DNA of 64,000 nucleotides from Ardenticatenaceae bacterium. Lineage in GTDB: Bacteria; Chloroflexota; Anaerolineae; Promineifilales; Promineifilaceae. The translations under genes were made by a program, and so were the position numbers. A model generated the notes under the pieces. It ran no database searches. It was not told where the DNA came from and was given only the letters and a program-made list of their open reading frames with translations. The stretch spans positions 62,001 to 126,000 of the forward strand of contig JASJCR010000019.1 in NCBI GenBank assembly GCA_030065875.1, given 5' to 3'. Below are positions 20,598 through 28,313 of this stretch, in pieces; the first letter of the stretch is position 1; each line of letters begins with the position of its first letter.

Positions 20598-20849
20598 ATG
20601 GCGGTTTATACAAAGCGAGTGCAAACAGTTTTAACCAAAGAGCAATATGAGCGGTTAATTGCGCTGGCGGAGGAAGCTCAAAAACCGGTAAGCGTTTTAA
20701 TCCGAGAAGCGGTAGAAGAGCGTTATTTCGTCAAGATTGACCAGCAGAAGCGGCAGCAGGCGTTGGCTAATTTGCTGGCTCTAAATGCACCAGTGGCCGA
20801 CTGGCCGCAAATGGAAGAAGAAATCGAACGGGGCGCTCTCGATGAGTGA
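20598..20849 (+). CDS. Ribbon-helix-helix (CopG-like) antitoxin
   Basis: VYTKRVQTVLTKEQYERLIALAEEAQKPVSVLIREAVEERY. Confidence 0.8.
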   Translation: MAVYTKRVQTVLTKEQYERLIALAEEAQKPVSVLIREAVEERYFVKIDQQKRQQALANLLALNAPVADWPQMEEEIERGALDE

Positions 20850-21279
20850 GAAGAGGTATTTTTTGGATGTGAACGTGCCGATGTACGCGGCTGGGAAATC
20901 ACATCCGTATAAAGATGCCTGTGCCTGGGTGTTAACCGAAGTGGCTCAAGGCCGGATGGAAGCGGTCATCGATACCGAAATTATTCAGGAAATCCTGTAC
21001 CGGTATAGCGCCATCAATCAATGGCGAGTAGGGGCCCAAATGGCCCAAAATCTAATCGATTTGATCCCGGTGGTGCTGCCGGTCACCATACAAGATATGC
21101 AAGGGGCTATTTCGCTTTTCACGACCTATGCGCCTCAGGGTGTCAAGGCCCGGGATGTCATTCATGCGGCCGTGATGCAAAGTTATGAATTGACACACAT
21201 TATCTCGAGTGATAAACATTTTGACCGGATTGGCGGCATCGTTCGCGTAGATCCTCAGGAACTGTTTGCCGGGCGCTGA
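20842..21279 (+). CDS. PIN-domain toxin
   Basis: MSEKRYFLDVNVPMYAAGK; overlaps the antitoxin stop; conserved acidic residues. Confidence 0.85.
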   Translation: MSEKRYFLDVNVPMYAAGKSHPYKDACAWVLTEVAQGRMEAVIDTEIIQEILYRYSAINQWRVGAQMAQNLIDLIPVVLPVTIQDMQGAISLFTTYAPQGVKARDVIHAAVMQSYELTHIISSDKHFDRIGGIVRVDPQELFAGR

Positions 21280-22307
21280 TGCAAATTCCCCGGAAAATTT
21301 ACAGTCATCTCCCCCCGCAAATCTTGCCCCATCATCTGCTTCACAACCTCTGAGTCAAACCCCTTGCCAAACAGATAAAACAGCTTGGTCAGGGCCGCTT
21401 CCGGGGTGAGATCGTGACCGGAAATTACACCGGCCTGGGCCAGCGCTTTACCGGTGGCATAGCTGCCCAGCTTGACCGTGCCGGACCAGCACTGCGTACA
21501 GTCGACCATCACCACGCCGCGCTGGTTGGCTTCGGCGAGGGCGCCTAGAAATTCCCGATCGTGGGACGGCCCGTTGCCCACCCCAAAGGCCAGAATTACC
21601 ACCCCCTTAAGCGGCGGCCTTAGAAAATTGCGGGCGATGGTACCGGTAATGCCGGGGAAGAGCCACAGCACCCCTACATCGGGATCCATGGGATGCTGCA
21701 CAGTGAGCGATTCATCGTTCTCTGGCAATGGCCGGATCAGCCGCCGGTTGAGCTTGATGTCAATACCGGCCGTGGCCAGCGGCGGAAAATTGGGTGAGGC
21801 AAAGGCTTCAAACCCCTCGCTGTTGGCCTTAACCGCCCGGCAGCCGCGCAGCAGCTCATCGTTAAAAAACAGGGTAACCTCCGGCAGCGTTTCGTTTGCG
21901 GCGATTTGCATCGAGGTAACCAGATTGCGCACCCCGTCTGACCGCGGCTCGACAAGCGGGATTTGGGAGCCGGTTAGAATGACCGGTTTAGCTAAATTTT
22001 CGAGCATAAACGATAGCGCGGAGGCGGTATAAGCCATCGTATCGGTCCCGTGCAATATCACAAAGCCGTCAAATGCCTCATAATGATCGCGGATGTCGTA
22101 AGCGATCCGCCGCCAATCTTCAGGGCACATGTTGGCCGAGTCCAGCAGAGGATCAAATTCCCGGATGAAAAATTTGGGCATGGACGGCTGATGAAAAACC
22201 GGGTTGTGATTCATCAACTCTTGCAGGTGACCGGCCGCAGGAACGTACCCGTGGTTGGACCGTTTCATGCTGATGGTGCCGCCGGTGTTGGCGATGTAAA
22301 TGGACAT
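21255..22307 (-). CDS. L-asparaginase (type I-like)
   Basis: IANTGGTISMKRSNHGY, VILHGTDTMAYTASALSFML. Confidence 0.92.
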   Translation of the reverse strand: MSIYIANTGGTISMKRSNHGYVPAAGHLQELMNHNPVFHQPSMPKFFIREFDPLLDSANMCPEDWRRIAYDIRDHYEAFDGFVILHGTDTMAYTASALSFMLENLAKPVILTGSQIPLVEPRSDGVRNLVTSMQIAANETLPEVTLFFNDELLRGCRAVKANSEGFEAFASPNFPPLATAGIDIKLNRRLIRPLPENDESLTVQHPMDPDVGVLWLFPGITGTIARNFLRPPLKGVVILAFGVGNGPSHDREFLGALAEANQRGVVMVDCTQCWSGTVKLGSYATGKALAQAGVISGHDLTPEAALTKLFYLFGKGFDSEVVKQMMGQDLRGEMTVNFPGNLHQRPANSS

Positions 22308-22308
22308 G

Positions 22309-22455
22309 GATTGATTTGATTAGTTCGATTAGTTCGATTGGTTCGATTAGCTCGATTGGAAATGTAGGGGAATTTACCATTGATTTATCAGATAATCGAA
22401 TTAATCGTATAATCGAAACAATCGAACCAATCATATGATTGAACCAATCAATAAT
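22309..22455. repeat. Facing complementary arrays with 9-bp period (GATTAGTTC / AATCGAACC)
   Basis: Left GATTRGYTC units; right AATCGAAMC units; complementary and separated by about 30 nt. Confidence 0.9.
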
Positions 22456-22467
22456 TAGGAGTGAGAG

Positions 22468-23589
22468 ATGGCAAAAGTAATCGGAGTATTGACTGCTGGG
22501 GGAGATACGCCAGGTTTGAATGCCGCCATTCGGGCGATTGGCAAAGCGGCACTGCAGGATGGGATTGACGTGATCGGGTTTCGCCGCGGATTTCGCGGCA
22601 TGATGGAAAACCGAACTGTTCGCCTCGACAGTCAGGCTTTGTCCGGCATTTTGACTTTAGGTGGCACAATTTTAGGTACCAGCCGAGACAAGCCACACAA
22701 AATGCCGATCGGTAACCGAAAGATGGACATGACCGATGTGATTGTTGAAAATTATCACCGGCACGAGCTCGACTGCCTGATTTGTTTGGGAGGCGGCGGC
22801 ACGGCTAAAAATGCGTTTCGCCTGGCAAAAGCCGGTTTAAACGTGATTACATTGCCCAAAACAATCGACAATGATGTTGCCAAAACCGACATTACTTTTG
22901 GTTTTGACACCGCCCTGGGGATTGCCGCCGAGGCGATCGACCGGCTGCACAGCACGGCGCACAGCCATCATCGGATCATCATCGTGGAAATAATGGGGCA
23001 TCGCGCGGGCTGGCTGGCCTTAGGAGCGGGCACGGCCGGGGGGGCAGACGTCGTGCTGCTGCCGGAAATTCCGTACGATATTTCTATTGTGGCTGATGCC
23101 ATTAGCTATCGCAAGCGGCGCGGCAAGCCGTTTAGCATCGTGGCTGTGGCCGAAGGGGCGATGTCTCGGCGTGAAGGTGAAACGCTCAAGGCGCTGCTTG
23201 ATCGCGAAGCAAACGAAGAAGATAAGGAGACGCGCAAACAAATCAAGGCTGAAATTACCGCTTTTAACAAGGCTCATCAGGGTTCAACGGTGCGGCTGGC
23301 TCAGGAACTGGAAAATCAAACCCAGCTGGAAGCGCGTATGACGATCCTGGGCCACGTGCAGCGCGGTGGAACCCCATCAGCTCGCGATCGGCTGCTGGCG
23401 ACCCGCCTGGGCACGGAAGCGATAGACCTGGCCCAAAAAGGGCGGTTTAACGTGATGGTAGCCGTTCGGGGGGAGGGGTGTGAGGCGGTGCCGCTGGAAG
23501 AAGTGGCGGGCAAGGTCAAAATGGTTCCGCTCGATCATCCGCGACTGCGCAGCGCCCGCCGGGTGGGCACGTGTATGGGGGATGAATGA
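22468..23589 (+). CDS. 6-phosphofructokinase
   Basis: [65 protein letters not shown]. Confidence 0.93.
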   Translation: MAKVIGVLTAGGDTPGLNAAIRAIGKAALQDGIDVIGFRRGFRGMMENRTVRLDSQALSGILTLGGTILGTSRDKPHKMPIGNRKMDMTDVIVENYHRHELDCLICLGGGGTAKNAFRLAKAGLNVITLPKTIDNDVAKTDITFGFDTALGIAAEAIDRLHSTAHSHHRIIIVEIMGHRAGWLALGAGTAGGADVVLLPEIPYDISIVADAISYRKRRGKPFSIVAVAEGAMSRREGETLKALLDREANEEDKETRKQIKAEITAFNKAHQGSTVRLAQELENQTQLEARMTILGHVQRGGTPSARDRLLATRLGTEAIDLAQKGRFNVMVAVRGEGCEAVPLEEVAGKVKMVPLDHPRLRSARRVGTCMGDE

Positions 23590-23632
23590 TCAATTATCAA
23601 TAATCAATGGTCAATGGTCAATTAATAAATAA
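23587..23632. repeat. Heptamer array TGATCAA TTATCAA TAATCAA TGGTCAA TGGTCAA TTAATAA
   Basis: 7-bp period starting exactly at the PFK TGA stop and running into the XdhC 3' end. Confidence 0.9.
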
Positions 23633-24645
23633 TCGTCGGGTTCGTTGGCAAAAAGCCGCCGGCAGGCCGGGCAGCAGAAGTAATACGTTTCCCCTTCGTG
23701 TTCGTGGCTGAATTTGGCGGTGGCGATTTCTAGCTCCATGCCGCAAGGGAGACAGATGGTCGTGCCGGTTGACTGAACGGCCGATTCAGCCGCCGTGATT
23801 TCTGGGAGGGCCGGCTCATTTTTTAAGAGGGCCAGATCGAGGAGTTCCGCATTGCGCCGCACCTGGACGATCTCGGCCATGATGCTCAGGGCGATTTCAT
23901 CCCCGCGGCGAGCCTGGATATCGAGTCCGGCCGGAGCTTTAAACGCCAGCAGATCCGCTTCTCCTAACCCTACAAATTTTAAATACTCACGCACCGCCTC
24001 AGCCCGCTTTTTGCTGGCCACCAAGCCCACATATGCCGCTTGCCGCTTGAGCGCTTTTTCGAGGGCCGGTTCGTCGTAGTGGCCATGAGTAGCCACAACG
24101 ACGTAGGTGAGGGGCGTGATTTTATCCTCGAGCTGATCGAGGGAGGTGATAATCTCATCGGCCGCGCTCATTTCCGCCCCGTGGGTATCCGGATCCACGG
24201 CTAAAACGTGATAATTCATCGCTTTGCCTAAATGAACGATGGCCCGGGCGGTGGGCAGGTTGCCAATCACCATTAAGCGCGGCTTCGGCCGCTGGGGTTC
24301 GATATAGATTTCCAGGGTGCCGCCGCTAAAACAGGTCATCGGCATATCGATCAGACCGTCTCGCGGGGTCTGGCTTTCCGGATCGTTTGACAGGCGTATC
24401 AGCCGGCAGGTGTCGTCAGCCAGCGCTCGCAGCGCTTCTTTGATGACCGTCGGTTGGGCACAGCTGCCCCCGATCCAGCCGTGCATTACCCCATTGACGG
24501 TAATAATCGCCTTATCTCCCGGCTTGCCGGACGTCGGTTTTTCCGCCCGCACCACCGTGGCGGTGACAAATGGCTCTCCTTTTTGCATTAGCTCGTTTGC
24601 TTTGAAAAAATAATCATCATACATTTCTCGTCTCTCGTCTCTCAC
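23611..24645 (-). CDS. XdhC/CoxF-family molybdoenzyme maturation protein
   Basis: IGGSCAQPTVIKEALRAL, VVATHGHYDEPALEKAL, YVGLVASKKRAEAV; true start may be 24624 (MYDDYFF). Confidence 0.88.
   Translation of the reverse strand: MRDERREMYDDYFFKANELMQKGEPFVTATVVRAEKPTSGKPGDKAIITVNGVMHGWIGGSCAQPTVIKEALRALADDTCRLIRLSNDPESQTPRDGLIDMPMTCFSGGTLEIYIEPQRPKPRLMVIGNLPTARAIVHLGKAMNYHVLAVDPDTHGAEMSAADEIITSLDQLEDKITPLTYVVVATHGHYDEPALEKALKRQAAYVGLVASKKRAEAVREYLKFVGLGEADLLAFKAPAGLDIQARRGDEIALSIMAEIVQVRRNAELLDLALLKNEPALPEITAAESAVQSTGTTICLPCGMELEIATAKFSHEHEGETYYFCCPACRRLFANEPDDYLLIDH
24624..24644. repeat. Short heptamer array (TCTCTCG)n
   Basis: TTTCTCG TCTCTCG TCTCTCA; encodes MRDERRE at the annotated N-terminus. 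Confidence 0.75.
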
Positions 24646-26849
24646 TGCTGAACCAGCACATCTCGAAAAGCAATTTCCTCGGCCGCCAGAACGTAAATAA
24701 TCGAAGGTAAATTGTCCGTGCGATTGTGGAGATCGGTAAAATAGCTGACAAACTGGTCGTCCGGCTGGGCCAAACCGAGGAGAATCAGGTCCGCATCCTG
24801 TGATGCTTCCTGAAGCACGTCAAAAAATGAGTGATCCTGAGCAACCACCGCGTCAAATGTGGCCTGGATGCGAATTTGTTCCAAAATTTCTTCAAGATTG
24901 GCCTTGGTTGTTTCGGCCGCTTCCGGAGAAGGCACAACCATGCGCAGCCGCACAATGGCGCCCGGCCAGTCGAGCCCGGTTTGGAGCAGGTGCGCCAGAA
25001 TCAGCATCAGGGCACCGTTGTCCTGCAGCCCACCCCACCAGACGTCGATAGTTTGCCGCCGGCCAAATCCCAGCAAATCGTTGTGGCGCAAGATAATCAC
25101 GTTTCGCCGATGGTTATAAAAATGGGTAACCATCTGGCAGTAGCGGGCTTTGAGTTCGGGTGTTTCGGTATCTCCCAACAAGACCGTGTTGGGCATCAAG
25201 GCCCCCAATCCATAAAAATCAACGAGTTGTTCCGCCCCCTTAAACGGGGTATCGGCCCGGATGACGCGCACCATGGCATCAACGCTGCGGGCTTGTAGAT
25301 ACTCGCGAATTTGCTGGGTAAAAAGCGCCTGTCGCTCGGCCGTCACCTGACCATCAGTCAGAACGGTGGACACGGTGATGAGCGAGCGGTTGTGGGTCAG
25401 CGCCCGTGCCAGATCGATTAAATGCCACCGTTTGGCCGGTGCGCCGGAGAGAACCAGGAGGTGCGGCCGCCAATTTTTGGGGTCTGGGGCCCCGTGTAGT
25501 CGCAGAAGCCCGATACGGGTAATGGCCATCCAGACCCCTTGCCGCACATCACCCCAGGCGGTTTCCAGCGTGCGGCTTTCCAACCACGCATACAGCCCCA
25601 ACACAAACACAAAAGCGATAGCGGTGGCTACGGCATTGATCAAAAACATCACGGCGATACAGCCAATCGCCCCTAAAAATGACCAAATCCAGTGGATTTT
25701 AAAGGTCGGCCGAAAAGATGGGCTGCCGATCAACCTTTCAACCGCGGCCGACACATTCAAAACGCCATAAGTTGTCAGGAAAAACATCGTCAAAACCGGG
25801 GCGATGACGTTTAAATCACCCAGACCAACCGCCAGCAAGGTGACGCCGGCCGTTAGCAGGGTGCCGGAGCGGGGAATATCCTCTTTTCCGCTGCCCTTGC
25901 CCAACCAGCGCAGCCGGCTGGGCAAGACCCCGTCGCGCGCCAGCGCCTGCAGGACGCGTGGGGCACCCAGCATGCTGCCCACCGCGCTTGACAAGGTGGC
26001 TCCCCACACCCCCAGCAGAATGGCATCCCCCCAATACGAGATTTTGCGCATGACCAGCGGATCGGTGATCAGGGATTCGGTGCCGACCCGCAAAACTAAA
26101 ATGATCGGCAGGATCATATAGATCAGATAGCCCAACCCCACCGCGGCAAACGTTCCGGTGGGAATCGATTTGCTGGGATCCTCGAGGTCGCCGGACATAT
26201 TGACCCCGGCCATAATGCCGGTCACGGCCGGGAAAAATACCGCAAATACCACCCAAAACCCGTCTGAACCCTGCTCGACCGTTCGCCACAGAGGGACATC
26301 AGCGGTCTCGATCGGCTGTCCAAAGGCGATGGAAAGCAGAGATAGAGCGATGGCGGCCATAATAAAGTATTGGGCCCGAATGGCGGCCTGGGTTGAAAAA
26401 AGGGTCAAAATCGTCACCAGGATCGTGGTGACAATCCCGACCACGCGCATATTCACCGTCGGAAAAGCCTGGGTGACGCTTTCGGCAAAGCCGATAATGT
26501 AAAGGGCAATCGAAAGCCCCTGGGCCAAATAAAGGGGGACGCCGATCGCTCCACCTAATTCGATGCCCAGCGAGCGGCTGATCATGTAGTACGCCCCGCC
26601 GACCCGCACTACCTGATCGGTGGCAATTTGAGCGACTGAAAGGGCGGTTAAAAATGTAATCGCGGTTGACAGGGTGACGATAAGCAGGGTGGCGACCAAC
26701 CCGACCTGGCCAACGACCCAACCGAAACGCAAATACATGATCACCCCCAGGATCGTTAAAATCGAGGGGGTGAACACACCGGCAAAGGTACCTAGACCAC
26801 CTTTTTTCCCGGCAATTACTTCTTCACGTTTGATCGTCGATGAACTCAT
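24642..26849 (-). CDS. APC-superfamily transporter of SLC12 (cation-chloride cotransporter)-like type
   Basis: GVFTPSILTILGVIMYLRFGWVVGQ and FFPAVTGIMAGVNMSGDLEDPSKSIPTGT; long cytoplasmic C-terminal domain. Confidence 0.85.
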   Translation of the reverse strand: MSSSTIKREEVIAGKKGGLGTFAGVFTPSILTILGVIMYLRFGWVVGQVGLVATLLIVTLSTAITFLTALSVAQIATDQVVRVGGAYYMISRSLGIELGGAIGVPLYLAQGLSIALYIIGFAESVTQAFPTVNMRVVGIVTTILVTILTLFSTQAAIRAQYFIMAAIALSLLSIAFGQPIETADVPLWRTVEQGSDGFWVVFAVFFPAVTGIMAGVNMSGDLEDPSKSIPTGTFAAVGLGYLIYMILPIILVLRVGTESLITDPLVMRKISYWGDAILLGVWGATLSSAVGSMLGAPRVLQALARDGVLPSRLRWLGKGSGKEDIPRSGTLLTAGVTLLAVGLGDLNVIAPVLTMFFLTTYGVLNVSAAVERLIGSPSFRPTFKIHWIWSFLGAIGCIAVMFLINAVATAIAFVFVLGLYAWLESRTLETAWGDVRQGVWMAITRIGLLRLHGAPDPKNWRPHLLVLSGAPAKRWHLIDLARALTHNRSLITVSTVLTDGQVTAERQALFTQQIREYLQARSVDAMVRVIRADTPFKGAEQLVDFYGLGALMPNTVLLGDTETPELKARYCQMVTHFYNHRRNVIILRHNDLLGFGRRQTIDVWWGGLQDNGALMLILAHLLQTGLDWPGAIVRLRMVVPSPEAAETTKANLEEILEQIRIQATFDAVVAQDHSFFDVLQEASQDADLILLGLAQPDDQFVSYFTDLHNRTDNLPSIIYVLAAEEIAFRDVLVQQ

Positions 26850-27074
26850 ATTTTACGGCCGCACAGCGTTTAAATGGATCCGGCTGGGTAAGCGCTGGCG
26901 GTATTTGTTGACGCAACCGGGATTCTTGGCGGCCCTATTGTACGCATTATCTGAAGAATGCCATGGGAAGTCCTAAATTGTTCAGGATTGTCGGCCGACA
27001 AGAGGCGGTGCCTTATCTCATTTGAAGCCCCCCATCCCCCCAACTTGGGGTTGAAGGGTGGACAGGTTTGTTTT

Positions 27075-27107
27075 AGATTGGACCAATCTCCAAGATTGGT
27101 CCAATCC
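27075..27107. repeat. Perfect hairpin GATTGGACCAATC tccaa GATTGGTCCAATC
   Basis: 13-bp perfect arms, 5-nt loop; each arm is itself a near palindrome. Confidence 0.9.
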
Positions 27108-27129
27108 TGCCCAGGGGAGCGGATAATAC

Positions 27130-27966
27130 TCAACCAAGAAACTCGCGTACGTGGCGGTTAAACTTCTCCGGATTTTCGATAAACATAAAATGCTGCCCCC
27201 CTTCCTCCTCTTCAAAGAAAACGACCTGTGAGCCGCCTATTTGCTCGTGGATCCACTGCTGGGATTTCCAGGGCATCAGGCTCACCCGGCCGCTGACGAT
27301 CAGCGTCGGCACGGTAATGGTGGGAATCGTGGCCCGCCAATCCTGATGGCAGTGATTGTAAAGGAGGTCGGCCGCCTGCTGGCGGGGCAGCTTCAGGTTG
27401 ACGTCGATCACCCACTGCTTCATCTCTTCAGATGCGCCACCGGTAAACATCCCCCCGACCAGCCCGGCGCTGGTTGCTTCTCCATCGGGGCCGGCCAGGC
27501 CGTCACACAGCCCCATCACCCCCGGCGCATCAAAGATGGCCCCAGATGCGGTCAGGGTTTCTTCTGACCAGGAGGGATTGGAGGTTAGAAAGGGGGCCTG
27601 ATCGATCAGGATGAGCTTGTCGAGCCGTTCGCTGCCAAACAGCTCCCAATAAGCCCAAATAATCGAACAGCCCATCGAATGACCCATCAGCACCGCATTG
27701 TCGAGATCGAGGGCCAGGATGACGTCGTGGACGTCTTTGGCCAGGCGGTGAATGGAATACCCGCTCTTTACGTTCTCGCTGTCTCCGTGCCCGCGCATGT
27801 CGATGGCCAGGCAATGATACCGATCGCTCAACCCGTCGATCTGATATTTGTACTGCTCGGCCGTTTGCGACCAGCCGGGAATCATGACCAGCGGCTGGCC
27901 GGAACCCGCTTCCAAAATATTCAGGACGGCCCCATCACTGGTTTGGACCTGTATTGCTTCGTACAT
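27130..27966 (-). CDS. Alpha/beta hydrolase
   Basis: MIPGWSQTAEQY, DMRGHGDSE, LMGHSMGCSIIWAY; start at MYEAIQ preferred over 27984. Confidence 0.88.
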   Translation of the reverse strand: MYEAIQVQTSDGAVLNILEAGSGQPLVMIPGWSQTAEQYKYQIDGLSDRYHCLAIDMRGHGDSENVKSGYSIHRLAKDVHDVILALDLDNAVLMGHSMGCSIIWAYWELFGSERLDKLILIDQAPFLTSNPSWSEETLTASGAIFDAPGVMGLCDGLAGPDGEATSAGLVGGMFTGGASEEMKQWVIDVNLKLPRQQAADLLYNHCHQDWRATIPTITVPTLIVSGRVSLMPWKSQQWIHEQIGGSQVVFFEEEEGGQHFMFIENPEKFNRHVREFLG

Positions 27967-28075
27967 GAATCTGCTTCCTTTCATTGTGTCTGATCGACAA
28001 TCTTATCGATGAGGGTTTCCGATAAATTTATTTATCAGCCAAAAGATCAAAACACGATAAATCGCGTTAAAACCT

Positions 28076-28212
28076 GTCATTCCGAGCGATAGCGAGGAAT
28101 CTCGCCAAGTTGGGCAAAGATCTAGACAGACTACTAAAGCGGATGGTATCAATTCTAGCGAGGGCTAATTTCAATGATAGCTGGCGAGATTCTTCGCTTC
28201 GCTCAGAATGAC
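28076..28212. mobile_element. MITE-like inverted-repeat element
   Basis: About 32-bp termini TGTCATTCCGAGCGATAGCGAGGAATCTCGCCA and inverted TGGCGAGATTCTTCGCTTCGCTCAGAATGACA. Confidence 0.65.
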
Positions 28213-28230
28213 AAGTAGTCCACAGCATCA

Positions 28231-28313
28231 AGTGAAAGTAAAAAGTGCAATGATGGGTGGTTTTGCAACGCACTTTTCTCTTTACACTTTTTACTTTTAA
28301 CTATTTAATCACT
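28231..28313. repeat. Facing complementary heptamer arrays (AGTGAAA GTAAAAA GTGC / inverse)
   Basis: Reverse strand from the coxL stop reads TTAAATA GTTAAAA GTAAAAA GTGTAAA GAGAAAA GTGC. Confidence 0.85.

Noticed and set aside
22153-22434. ORF with IELIEPIELIELIK repeats
   Set aside because: Produced by the 9-bp array, not a gene.
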